DNA from: an uncultured Lachnospiraceae bacterium | GTDB lineage: Bacteria; Bacillota; Clostridia; Lachnospirales; Lachnospiraceae | Direction of reading: 5' to 3' | Length of the DNA: 48,381 bases | NCBI GenBank assembly: GCA_910587305.1 | Contig: CAJUKV010000010.1 | Coordinates: 3,992 to 52,372 of the forward strand | In this document: positions 8,233 through 16,716 of the stretch, in pieces | How positions within the stretch are numbered: position 1 is the stretch's first letter | Layout: each line of letters begins with the position of its first letter | Position numbers and translations under genes: made by a program | Notes under the pieces: model-generated | Databases searched by the model: none | The model's input: only the letters and a program-made list of their open reading frames with translations | Told to the model about the DNA's origin: nothing

Positions 8233-9939
8233 TTAGCTGAGAGCGTCAACCAGTTTCTGAACTGCTTCAAGCGCTTCATCGGGAAGCTTATCATAGCCTT
8301 CCTTCTTCTCAGCGAATCCCTTAACAGCGTCTACACGGTTCTGCATAGCGTTCTTAAGAGCTGCCTTGTAAGAAGCGTCGTTTAAGTCAGGTCTGAAATC
8401 AGCTGTCTTGCCTTCCCAGTCATACATAATCTCAACGTCGTCGAAGTTGCCCCATTTCTCAAAGTTTGCCTTGCCTTCAACGATGGTCTCAAGGATTCCC
8501 AGTGTATCGGCGGGTTTAACCTTTGTTCCCATGAAGTCGCCGGTGTTAACGATATAGCATGCAACGTTCTTTTCTTCTACCAGCTTTTTGAACTTATCAT
8601 AGTCATGAACCAGAGGATAGGTTCTGAACGGGTTAGCATAAGGCACGATACGAAGCGCGTTCATGTCGGTACCTGCCGCAACACGCTCTGCGGTGGAAGT
8701 CTTGGTAGCTAATGTAGCGCCCATAACGGAAGCCAAAGCAGCGCCTTTTAATTTCACTACCGGCGGAATGGTAGGATCCTTCATGATCCAGAAGATTGCA
8801 TTTACAGGCGCGTCAATCTTATCCACACGGTTAGGAGACCATAATTTGGACTTGATTGCACGGCCGTTGCCGTTTCTGATATCCTCCGTTACGAGCTGAA
8901 TCTTTCCGTTCTCGTCTAAAGTAGCGGAGCAGTTCTGAGCGGATAACAGATATTCATTGTCAGCGCATCCCGTAGGATAATCAGCCGTCTTATCGAAGTA
9001 AGTAGGCTCGAGAGCTACGGAAGCACAGGTATCTGTGTTGATAACGAAAGCGTCGTCATGCAGAACGGTGATAGGATACTTTCCGCCGTGTTTTGCATGT
9101 GTCAGAGTAGACTTACCGGAACCTGACAGACCGTAAACGGATGCAACGAACTTAGAACCATCGGGCAGAGTGTACTCTTTCTGTCCGCCGTGGCAGGATG
9201 CATAACCGTTTCTGTTAGCAAGCGCCCAGGCCATGGTCAGAGTACCCTTCTTGTGTTCGCCAAAATATTTCATACCAAGGATTGCCGCACAGTTCTCATT
9301 GGTGTCGAAATAGCACAGGGTAAGAGGATCGCTTAAGCAGCTGTAGTCAACGTCAGGCGCTTCCTCGGGAGCCCACTGGGGATCGGAGAAGATGTAGATA
9401 TCAGGCTCTTTTCCATCGCCTACGGGTTTGGATTTCCTGTACATCTTAACATACTCGTCAGACATATACTGGAAATTGATCATCCAGTTGTAAAGCAGGT
9501 TCTCCTCTCCTTCGGGAATCAGAAGGTGAGCCTTTACCATAAATTCAGGATCAAGACCTACGAAGCACTCCGCATGATACATTGTTTTCCAGCGGGTCTT
9601 GTAGATAGCGTCCATGACAACCTTATCCAGCTTGGTTTCGTCAACCCCGGGCTCGCCCTTGATACGGCGTGCCGCAGCATAACGGCCTGTAACTGCGCCG
9701 TCATTAAACAGCAGAACCTTAGCGTCCTTCTCAAGACCAAAGGTATCGCCATCCTTAACAGGCATGTCCGTTACGATTGTTCCGGGTGAATTCTTCGCTA
9801 ATTCGTAAGCTTCCTTTAATGTGTTTACCTTCACTACGTTATTTCCGTAAAAAGCAGCTTCGATAATGGAACGGGTTTTGGAAAAACCAACCTTACCTTT
9901 GCCAATCTCGGAAATGGGATAATACGCTTTTGTTGACAT
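8233..9939 (-). CDS. pckA: Phosphoenolpyruvate carboxykinase (ATP)
   Basis: Interconverts oxaloacetate plus ATP with PEP plus CO2 plus ADP in the cytoplasm. The protein is 568 residues. The ATP-type kinase motif GLSGSGKST is at about residue 270 and HDDAFVI, the metal-binding DD motif, follows about 28 residues later. The start MSTKAYYP at 9939 is set by AAGGAGG eight bases upstream; a longer in-frame start at 9993 lies inside the leader hairpin. In fermentative gut anaerobes this enzyme often runs in the carboxylating direction, saving ATP on the way to oxaloacetate, but direction cannot be read from sequence. It is divergent from citrate synthase, which also uses oxaloacetate. Confidence 0.95.
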   Translation of the reverse strand: MSTKAYYPISEIGKGKVGFSKTRSIIEAAFYGNNVVKVNTLKEAYELAKNSPGTIVTDMPVKDGDTFGLEKDAKVLLFNDGAVTGRYAAARRIKGEPGVDETKLDKVVMDAIYKTRWKTMYHAECFVGLDPEFMVKAHLLIPEGEENLLYNWMINFQYMSDEYVKMYRKSKPVGDGKEPDIYIFSDPQWAPEEAPDVDYSCLSDPLTLCYFDTNENCAAILGMKYFGEHKKGTLTMAWALANRNGYASCHGGQKEYTLPDGSKFVASVYGLSGSGKSTLTHAKHGGKYPITVLHDDAFVINTDTCASVALEPTYFDKTADYPTGCADNEYLLSAQNCSATLDENGKIQLVTEDIRNGNGRAIKSKLWSPNRVDKIDAPVNAIFWIMKDPTIPPVVKLKGAALASVMGATLATKTSTAERVAAGTDMNALRIVPYANPFRTYPLVHDYDKFKKLVEEKNVACYIVNTGDFMGTKVKPADTLGILETIVEGKANFEKWGNFDDVEIMYDWEGKTADFRPDLNDASYKAALKNAMQNRVDAVKGFAEKKEGYDKLPDEALEAVQKLVDALS

Positions 9940-9975
9940 ATTATACATCCTCCTTAAATTATTGTGTATTTTCAA

Positions 9976-10077
9976 CCGCAGGCCTAAAGCCAAAGGCTTT
10001 AAATATGCGGTTTATGACTATATATGTACTTGTCAGTACATCAAAACTATTATCTCAAACATGATTTTAAAAGTCAA
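9976..10077 (-). promoter_or_regulatory. pckA promoter and structured 5' UTR
   Basis: The minus strand has TTGACT (10077-10072), a 17-base spacer and GATAAT (10054-10049). Just downstream is the inverted repeat TGTACT-GACA-AGTACA (10040-10025), placed where an operator or an early 5' UTR hairpin would sit. A second leader stem is formed by CCGCA (9976-9980)/TGCGG (10006-10010) enclosing TAAAGCC/GGCTTTA. Confidence 0.75.
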
Positions 10078-10504
10078 TATTTATAGTCTTCATTTTCTCA
10101 CAAATTATGGAATTTTATAATTTTTTTAGATATTGCCATGAAGCAAATCCAGTCTTTATCAAATCTGTGTACATCTCCAAATTCGCAGGATGAGTGAAGA
10201 GTACAGGATAATAATTATGTCCAAAATGTTAAAAAATTATGAAGTGAACAATTTTTACTTGTTTGAATTGAATTGTCATGCTAATATAATTATATTGATT
10301 TTTCTGAAATGTTCTTTCATTTCTAAATATTAACTGACAATGCGGACCGTCTTTTCGTGAATAAACACCTGGTATAAGTAAATATCTTTATTGAGAAGCC
10401 GCTTAATGCAAGTACTTAGCGTGAAACTTGATAATAGCCATTATTACCGGAAAGCGAAAATATAAAACGGTTATGATTACATTTTTTATAGAAAGGAGTA
10501 TGGA
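10078..10504. other. AT-rich intergenic region between pckA and citrate synthase
   Basis: This stretch of 427 bases is AT-rich and holds no credible reading frame. It must contain the plus-strand promoter of citrate synthase, but I could not choose between several weak candidates such as the TTGATA at about 10429. GAAAGGAG at 10491-10498 is the ribosome binding site of citrate synthase. Confidence 0.6.
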
Positions 10505-11872
10505 ATGGAACACAATATTTTTTCCGAAATCACACCCGAAATCGTCCGTCTGGCTAAAATGAGCGAGCAGGCTGACATGATCGATACGGAGCTTTTCACA
10601 AAGTATAATGTAAAAAGAGGGCTGCGCGACCTAAATGGTAAAGGCGTGCTGGCCGGCCTGACCAATATCTCCGATGTGCGCGCGAAAGAGATTGTAAATG
10701 GCGAGGAAGTACCCGCCCATGGCCGTCTGTTCTATCGGGGCTATAACATTCAGGACCTTGTAAACGGCTTTACAAAAGACAACCGATTTGGGTTTGAGGA
10801 AATTACATACCTTCTTTTATTTGACCAGCTTCCAAATGAAAAAGAACTGGAAGATTTTACCCGCCTGCTTGCAAAATACCGTTCACTGCCCACCAGCTTT
10901 GTGCGGGATATTATTATGAAGGCGCCCAGCAGCGATATGATGAATACTTTAGCCCGCAGCGTACTGACTCTTTATTCCTATGACGACCGGGCCGACGACG
11001 TGTCTCTGCCCAACGTGCTGCGTCAGTGTCTGCAGCTCATCAGTCTGTTTCCGCTTTTATCCATCTATGGATATCAGGCATACTGCCATTACCATGATGG
11101 AAAAAGCCTGTACATCCACCAGCCGGACCCCGCTCTTTCCACTGCTGAAAATATTTTGCGCATCCTGCGCCCTGACAGTTCCTATACGCCGTTAGAGGCA
11201 AAGCTTTTGGACATTGCTCTTGTGCTGCACATGGAACATGGCGGTGGAAACAATTCTTCCTTTACCACTCACGTGGTTACCTCCTCCCTGACAGATACTT
11301 ATTCTGTCATTGCGGCAGCTATCGGCTCCCTAAAGGGACCGCGCCACGGGGGCGCTAATATTAAGGTTGTCCGGATGTTTGAGGAAATGAAAGAAGAAGT
11401 AAAAGACTGGGAAGATGAAGAAGAAGTTGGCAATTACCTGCGGCGTCTGCTCCACAAGGAAGCCTTCGACCATGCAGGATTAATCTATGGCGTGGGTCAC
11501 GCTATTTACTCTAAGTCCGACCCCCGTGCCGTTATCCTGAAATCTTTCGTAGAAAAGCTCTCCGTAGAAAAAGGCCTGGAAAAAGAATTTGCTCTTTATT
11601 CTCTTGTAGAACGGCTGGCCCCCTTAATTATTTCCGGGGAAAGACAAATGTACAAAGGCGTAAGCATCAACGTAGACTTTTACTCAGGATTTGTATATCA
11701 CATGTTAGGGCTTCCCATGGAACTCTATACCCCGATTTTTGCCATTGCGCGTATTTCCGGCTGGAGTGCGCACCGTATGGAGGAGCTTGCAAACAACGGT
11801 AAAATTATCCGCCCTGCGTATAAGCCAATCTGTCCGGAGCGTGACTACCGTGATATCGAGAGTCGAAGCTGA
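10505..11872 (+). CDS. gltA: Citrate synthase (citrate/2-methylcitrate synthase family)
   Basis: Condenses acetyl-CoA with oxaloacetate to citrate. The protein is 455 residues with the family's two catalytic histidine regions, LHMEHGGGNNSSFTTHV (about 242) and GPRHGGAN (about 277), and the C-terminal region ISGWSAHRMEEL. An N-terminal extension of about 40 residues before RGLRDLNGKGVLAGLTNI is typical of the Clostridia version. The start follows GAAAGGAG. It is monocistronic, ending in a strong terminator at 11916. In an organism without an evident full TCA cycle here it would feed glutamate synthesis. A 2-methylcitrate synthase activity cannot be excluded. Confidence 0.92.
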   Translation: MEHNIFSEITPEIVRLAKMSEQADMIDTELFTKYNVKRGLRDLNGKGVLAGLTNISDVRAKEIVNGEEVPAHGRLFYRGYNIQDLVNGFTKDNRFGFEEITYLLLFDQLPNEKELEDFTRLLAKYRSLPTSFVRDIIMKAPSSDMMNTLARSVLTLYSYDDRADDVSLPNVLRQCLQLISLFPLLSIYGYQAYCHYHDGKSLYIHQPDPALSTAENILRILRPDSSYTPLEAKLLDIALVLHMEHGGGNNSSFTTHVVTSSLTDTYSVIAAAIGSLKGPRHGGANIKVVRMFEEMKEEVKDWEDEEEVGNYLRRLLHKEAFDHAGLIYGVGHAIYSKSDPRAVILKSFVEKLSVEKGLEKEFALYSLVERLAPLIISGERQMYKGVSINVDFYSGFVYHMLGLPMELYTPIFAIARISGWSAHRMEELANNGKIIRPAYKPICPERDYRDIESRS

Positions 11873-11915
11873 TTTAACCAAAATTACTCTCTCGCAAAAA
11901 CAATGCTGTATAACA

Positions 11916-11950
11916 ACGGATGCCATTTAAATAGCATCCGTAGTTTTTAT
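11916..11950 (+). terminator. Terminator after citrate synthase
   Basis: ACGGATGC (11916-11923) pairs with GCATCCGT (11934-11941) and is followed by AGTTTTTAT. It probably also blocks read-through from the convergent REC-GGDEF gene, although the U run favours the plus strand. Confidence 0.85.
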
Positions 11951-11988
11951 CAGCAAGTCTCTTTATAACATAAAATAACTTCTGAAAT

Positions 11989-13338
11989 TTATTCGGTTAT
12001 GTTTTCGATACTTTGAATTTCATAAGTAAGTACCATAGGGTCGTCTTTTAGCAATTTATTAAATTTTTTCTGGATCCTCGCCGCCACCATTTCTCCTTCT
12101 TCAAAAGAAGTATTGTTCAAAATAGCCGCGTACTGTACATCCCCGCATCTTGTAGCCACATCTCCCCTGCGAAGAGACCTGATGATGGCCAGCTCAAGGG
12201 TTTCAATCCCTTTTGCTTCCTTGTAACGCGCCAGGCTGCCTCCGTCAGCGTCACAGATCGAAAACAACACAAGCTGCGCGTTTTGTTTTCCTCTTTCCAG
12301 GCAGCGAGCCACAAAATTATAAATCTTTTTAAAGCCTGCATATTCTACCTGATAAACGCCCCTTTCAACTCCCGTTTCATAAAGTTGACGGCTTAACTGA
12401 ATCAGATTGGGCAGTGAGCCATTCTCTGATATGGATTTCTCTGTCTTCATATCACTGTGAAAATGATATCCGCCCTTTCCATTTTGTTTCACAAAATACA
12501 AGGCCTTATCCGCCGCTGCAAACAGTTCCGAGAAATTGCCGCCGTCTTTTGGTTTTTGGGCAATGCCAATGGAAGCGGAAACTCTAAAATTACAGGTATT
12601 TCCAAGCATATCATTGATTTCAAAAGCAGCGTCCTCCATAAGCTTACGGGCAATAACCTGTATCTGGCTTCGGTCACATCCGGCGGACCCTTCCGGGAAA
12701 TAAACTGCAAATTCATCACCGCCTAACCTGCACACACTGTCCTTAGGGCCTGCCTTCTCTTTCAGGACATCTGCAAAGCGGATTAATACCTCATCTCCCA
12801 TCAAATGTCCAAAGTTATCATTTACCTGCTTAAAGTTATCCAGATCAAGTAACATAAACGAACATTTTTTTTCATCCTTGTTTATGTAATTTATAAGCCG
12901 CTCTAAATATCTTCTATTATAAAGGTTGGTGAGTCCATCCTGCCACGCAAAGCTTTGCAGCTCCTTTTTCTGCTCCGCCATCTGCAGCACTCTGTCGATT
13001 CTGCTGCGCATAACTTCCGGTTCGAAGGGTTTTTTTATGAAATCCATCGCCCCAATCTTCAAAGCTTCTATCTCGCTTTCCTGATCGGTCTCCACCGATA
13101 TAAAGACCACGGGAATATCTTTAAGCCTTGTATTTTCTCTAATCACTGCCATTAATTCATATCCATTCATATCAGGCATATTGATATCTATGATAATCAT
13201 GTCGGGAATCTTTTCCCTTAAGATGACCAATGCCTGCCGGCCGGATCTCACCGCCGTAATTTCATAAGAATCCTTCAACACTTCTATCGCACGTTCTAAA
13301 TTAACTGCCATATCATCAACAATCAAAATATGTTTCAT
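11989..13338 (-). CDS. Response regulator with GGDEF domain and a second, degenerate GGDEF-like domain
   Basis: A 449-residue signalling protein. Residues 1-120 are a receiver domain with the acidic DD pair (8-9), phosphoacceptor Asp51 in IIIDINMPD, and the conserved Lys in IKKPF (102-103). Residues 130-290 form a GGDEF diguanylate cyclase domain with an intact GGDEF at 206-210 and the LLDLDNFKQVNDNFGH metal/substrate motif. I see no RxxD inhibitory site five residues upstream. Residues 310-449 look like another GGDEF fold in which the signature has become RCGDVQYAAIL, so it is probably non-catalytic. The likely role is phosphorylation-controlled cyclic-di-GMP synthesis. No histidine kinase gene is adjacent. 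Confidence 0.9.
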   Translation of the reverse strand: MKHILIVDDMAVNLERAIEVLKDSYEITAVRSGRQALVILREKIPDMIIIDINMPDMNGYELMAVIRENTRLKDIPVVFISVETDQESEIEALKIGAMDFIKKPFEPEVMRSRIDRVLQMAEQKKELQSFAWQDGLTNLYNRRYLERLINYINKDEKKCSFMLLDLDNFKQVNDNFGHLMGDEVLIRFADVLKEKAGPKDSVCRLGGDEFAVYFPEGSAGCDRSQIQVIARKLMEDAAFEINDMLGNTCNFRVSASIGIAQKPKDGGNFSELFAAADKALYFVKQNGKGGYHFHSDMKTEKSISENGSLPNLIQLSRQLYETGVERGVYQVEYAGFKKIYNFVARCLERGKQNAQLVLFSICDADGGSLARYKEAKGIETLELAIIRSLRRGDVATRCGDVQYAAILNNTSFEEGEMVAARIQKKFNKLLKDDPMVLTYEIQSIENITE

Positions 13339-13459
13339 GCTTTACTCCCCCGCATACAATAGGCTGAGCCTAATGTCATATACAAAATGCAAAACCTATT
13401 GTCGTAATAATAGTTTCTTCTGTGTTTTGACGCAATCTGTCGTTTCCAAACAAGAGTTT

Positions 13460-14947
13460 CTAAATTCCCAAAAAATCCGTTATCATCTTTTTCATTTCCG
13501 TCTTTTCACATATATGGTCATGCAATACCGGCGCCGTCCTGATTTCCTCAATAGCTTTTGGTATCCTTACACCTGAAATCTCCGAAAGAGCGTCCGCCAG
13601 TTCAAAATCCCCCATTTTTGCATATTTACTGTCAATCGCTTCCATAACGCTCCTCGTAAATTTGTAAGGACTTGCCGTTGATGCAATCACCGTTACTTTC
13701 CCATCCCCCGTATCCTTTTTATATTTCCCGAAAACACAGGAAGCCACAGCCGTATGGGTATCAATCACATATCCCGTATCCTGATAAAGTCCATGGATTC
13801 TTTCGGCTGTCTCCTCCTCACTTGCATAATTGCCATAGAATCCGCAAAGCTTAGAACGCATCTCTTCCGTAATCGTGTAAGAGCCGCCCTCCTTCAGTTT
13901 TTCCATCAATTCTTTATTCTTCTCCGGATCATTTCCTGTAATATGATAAATCAGCCTTTCCAGATTGCTGGAAATTAAAATATCCATGGAGGGCGAAGAT
14001 GTTAAAACAAACTCTCTGTTCCTATTATAGGTACCTGTCCTGAAAAAGTCGTAAAGCACTTTATTTTCATTGGAAGCGCAAACCAGCTTGTCAATAGGAA
14101 GCCCCATCTGCTTTGCGTAAAAAGCGGCCAGGATATTCCCAAAATTCCCCGTAGGCACCACTACGTTTATTTTTTCTCCGTCCCTGATGCGGCCCTTTTT
14201 CAAAAGCTTTGTATAAGCATATACGTAATAAACAATCTGGGGTACCAGCCGCCCTATGTTAATCGAATTTGCCGACGAGAACTGGAAGCCTTTCTCATCC
14301 ATGTAAGCAGCCAGTTCTTTGTCCCCGAAAATATTCTTTACTCCGTTTTGCGCATCGTCAAAATTTCCATGAATCCCTACGACATATGTATTTTTACCCT
14401 TCTGGGTTACCATCTGTTTTTCCTGTATAGGGCTCACGCCGTTCTTAGGGTAAAATACAATGATTCGTGTTCCCTCCACGTTTGCAAAGCCTGCAAGCGC
14501 TGCTTTACCCGTATCCCCCGATGTAGCCGTAAGAATCACAATCTCATTTTTTACATGATTCTTTTTCGCCGAAACCGTCAGCAAATGGGGCAAAATAGAC
14601 AGCGCCATATCCTTAAAAGCAATGGTTGCACCGTGGAACAACTCAAGATAGTGAGCGCCGTCCGCCTCCACTAAAGGCGCAATTTCGTCCGTATCAAACT
14701 TCTCATCATATGCTTTGGCAATACAGTCTAAAAGCTCATCTTTGGTAAAATCGGTCAGATATAACTTCATCACCTCATAAGCGGTCTGTCCATAAGTCAT
14801 CTCCGATAATTCCCGAAAGGATTTGTCCAAAGCGGGAATCCTTTCAGGTACAAAAAGCCCGCCGTCCTCAGAAAGCCCTTTCAAAATCGCCTCCGAAGCT
14901 TTCACTTGATTTCCTTTTGTTCTTGTACTGTTATATAAAATATCCAT
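13460..14947 (-). CDS. thrC: Threonine synthase
   Basis: PLP enzyme converting O-phosphohomoserine to threonine, the last step of threonine synthesis. The protein is 495 residues, the long class of threonine synthase. The PLP lysine is K112 in HGATIAFKDMALS; the phosphate-binding region is TATSGDTGKAAL. The N-terminal YNSTRTKG start is typical. AGGAGCATAGTTACGAAAT lies before the ATG. It has its own promoter (15071-15100), so it is independent of the hydrolase gene upstream. No other threonine-pathway gene is in the window. Confidence 0.96.
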   Translation of the reverse strand: MDILYNSTRTKGNQVKASEAILKGLSEDGGLFVPERIPALDKSFRELSEMTYGQTAYEVMKLYLTDFTKDELLDCIAKAYDEKFDTDEIAPLVEADGAHYLELFHGATIAFKDMALSILPHLLTVSAKKNHVKNEIVILTATSGDTGKAALAGFANVEGTRIIVFYPKNGVSPIQEKQMVTQKGKNTYVVGIHGNFDDAQNGVKNIFGDKELAAYMDEKGFQFSSANSINIGRLVPQIVYYVYAYTKLLKKGRIRDGEKINVVVPTGNFGNILAAFYAKQMGLPIDKLVCASNENKVLYDFFRTGTYNRNREFVLTSSPSMDILISSNLERLIYHITGNDPEKNKELMEKLKEGGSYTITEEMRSKLCGFYGNYASEEETAERIHGLYQDTGYVIDTHTAVASCVFGKYKKDTGDGKVTVIASTASPYKFTRSVMEAIDSKYAKMGDFELADALSEISGVRIPKAIEEIRTAPVLHDHICEKTEMKKMITDFLGI

Positions 14948-15070
14948 ATTTCGTAACTATGCTCCTTTCTCAACCTGCAAATTGGTTCGTAAGCGCAAAT
15001 TTGCCCATTGAAAAATCTTTAGAAATTTATATTCTTACCTGTTTCCCATCGTACTTTATAAATTTTTTTT

Positions 15071-15100
15071 ATTCTACCATAAAGAATATATATTTATCAA
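15071..15100 (-). promoter_or_regulatory. Promoter of thrC
   Basis: TTGATA (15100-15095), an 18-base spacer and TAGAAT (15076-15071) on the minus strand. The -35 box overlaps the stop codon of the upstream SleB-like gene. The 5' UTR of about 115 bases contains one of the CCTGCAAATTT-type motifs at about 14978-15013. Confidence 0.7.
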
Positions 15101-15720
15101 CCATTTGTAAAGAATTCATGGTTCCCATGGGTAAAGAGTTTTTCCAGAGAATAATCAAACCAACGCATTTTTTCAGGATCGGCGCTTTTTCTTGCCGCAA
15201 AGTAAAGAGCCCCCTGGGTAATATCCTCCCCTTTTAATACCCTCTCTACCGCCTCAATTGTGTCCTGGGACGCCTTGGCATTATAATAAGTGCCGTTTCC
15301 TACCGGCGAAAATTGGTATATTCCTTTTTCCTTTTGCATCACAACCTCCGTAACGCAGTCCGGAAAATTTTCACTCTCCACACGGTTCATAACCACCCCG
15401 GCCACCAGCATCTTTCCTTCCAGATCCTCGTTTCCGGCCTCTGCCTGTACAATTTTTAGCAATGCTTCATAATCTGCACTCCCCAATTCATACTTGTACT
15501 CTTTTTCCGTAACCGCATAATCCACTACGCGCTGTCCTGAAGCCGCTTTTTTAGAATGGCCAAAGAACCTGTCCGCCTTTGGCTTTGAAGCCTCGCCTGT
15601 CGCCACCTGAAAAGCCGGTGTGGCAGCCGCTTTATTTAACTGCGCTCCACCTACGCAAAACCAGCTCATAATAAACAGCATATTGCATAAAAATAACTGT
15701 GTTACAAATTTTTTATACAT
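15097..15720 (-). CDS. SleB-type cell wall hydrolase (Hydrolase_2)
   Basis: A 207-residue secreted protein with an N-terminal signal or anchor segment (about 8-28). The Hydrolase_2/SleB domain covers about 80-205: YEALLKIVQAEAGNEDLEGKM contains the catalytic-type glutamate of this lytic transglycosylase family, and VAGVVMNRV, YQFSPV and ALYFAARKS follow. Family members cleave peptidoglycan in spore cortex during germination, or in vegetative remodelling; the lack of a separate peptidoglycan-binding domain favours the shorter CwlJ/SleB-core type. Its exact physiological role cannot be read from this locus. Confidence 0.88.
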   Translation of the reverse strand: MYKKFVTQLFLCNMLFIMSWFCVGGAQLNKAAATPAFQVATGEASKPKADRFFGHSKKAASGQRVVDYAVTEKEYKYELGSADYEALLKIVQAEAGNEDLEGKMLVAGVVMNRVESENFPDCVTEVVMQKEKGIYQFSPVGNGTYYNAKASQDTIEAVERVLKGEDITQGALYFAARKSADPEKMRWFDYSLEKLFTHGNHEFFTNG

Positions 15721-15918
15721 TTTCTATACGCATCCTTTCTTTAACTCTGCCATAGATTTTATTTAAAAATTTATTATCATTTGTAACAGTTCTTTAATAT
15801 TTTATACAGTTAATGCCAAAAATATTTCTAAAAATTACATATCAGGGGAAAATATTTCAAAAATACAGCTTTTTATGCTATTATAAAATTGAAATAAGTT
15901 TCAGTATGGAGGATTAGG

Positions 15919-16716
15919 ATGAAGCAAAATCTCCCCGGCGTTTTTACGGCAAGAAAAAAAGACGGTACGATTTATTACCGTGCTTCCATAACTCACAAAA
16001 AAAAGCATATTTCTTTGGGAAGCTACCCCTCTCCTTTTATGGCTTATGCCGCATATTTAGAGGGAATAACGCTGCTTTCAGATGGTGCGCTTACTTTGGA
16101 GGATTTCTCCAAGCATCGCGTTTTGCCCTTTGAAAAATGGGTTTGTCTGATTAATTTCAGGGATAACAATATCTATTTTGCGACTCCTATTTACGTCCGC
16201 AAAAATTACTTTGAATACCTTTTATCGCCTGAGTATATACTAAAATTTGATATTGAAGATCTGTTTTTTTATTCCTCGCATAAAATCATGCGCCGGGGGC
16301 GGCATTTCTTTGTGGCCGAGTACGGAATGCAGACCAATATTATGAACCGGTATGGAATTAAAAATTATGCGGTAAGGGGCAGGGATTACCGCTTTGTGAA
16401 TGGGGATGATCTGGATTTCAGATATGAAAATATAGAAATTTATAACCATTACCATGGAGTCATTCGCAAAGAAACAAAAAAAGGCACCAGATATGTCGCG
16501 AAAATACACATAAATGGCAATTATACCATCGGCACCTACGCAAGCGATATTGAGGCGGCCATCGCCTACAATAAGGCGATAGATTTATTAAAAAAAGCCG
16601 GCATAAACAAGAACTTTTCCCCTAACTACCTGGAAAAAATATCTCCCTCCGTTTATGCCGACATTTATGCAAAGCTACATATTTCTCCTAAAATTACAGC
16701 TTATTTGCGTGAGTAA
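15919..16716 (+). CDS. AP2-domain protein with degenerate HNH-like middle
   Basis: A 265-residue protein not linked to a known function. The C-terminal part (about 178-235) matches the AP2/ERF DNA-binding fold: GTRYVAKIHINGNYTIGTY, then DIEAAIAYNKAI and NFSPNYL. The N-terminus (5-53) has a second AP2-like pattern, GVFTARKKDGTIYYRASI, SLGSY and AYAAYLEGI. Between them, NGDDLDFRYENIEIY (161-175) aligns with the NGDKLDNRKENL core of HNH_3 homing endonucleases, but the His before it is Phe and the DN is DF, so nuclease activity looks lost. The start follows TATGGAGGATTAGG. The gene overlaps the 3' end of the convergent GH25 gene by 16 bases. A DNA-binding regulator derived from a homing endonuclease is my inference. 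Confidence 0.75.
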   Translation: MKQNLPGVFTARKKDGTIYYRASITHKKKHISLGSYPSPFMAYAAYLEGITLLSDGALTLEDFSKHRVLPFEKWVCLINFRDNNIYFATPIYVRKNYFEYLLSPEYILKFDIEDLFFYSSHKIMRRGRHFFVAEYGMQTNIMNRYGIKNYAVRGRDYRFVNGDDLDFRYENIEIYNHYHGVIRKETKKGTRYVAKIHINGNYTIGTYASDIEAAIAYNKAIDLLKKAGINKNFSPNYLEKISPSVYADIYAKLHISPKITAYLRE

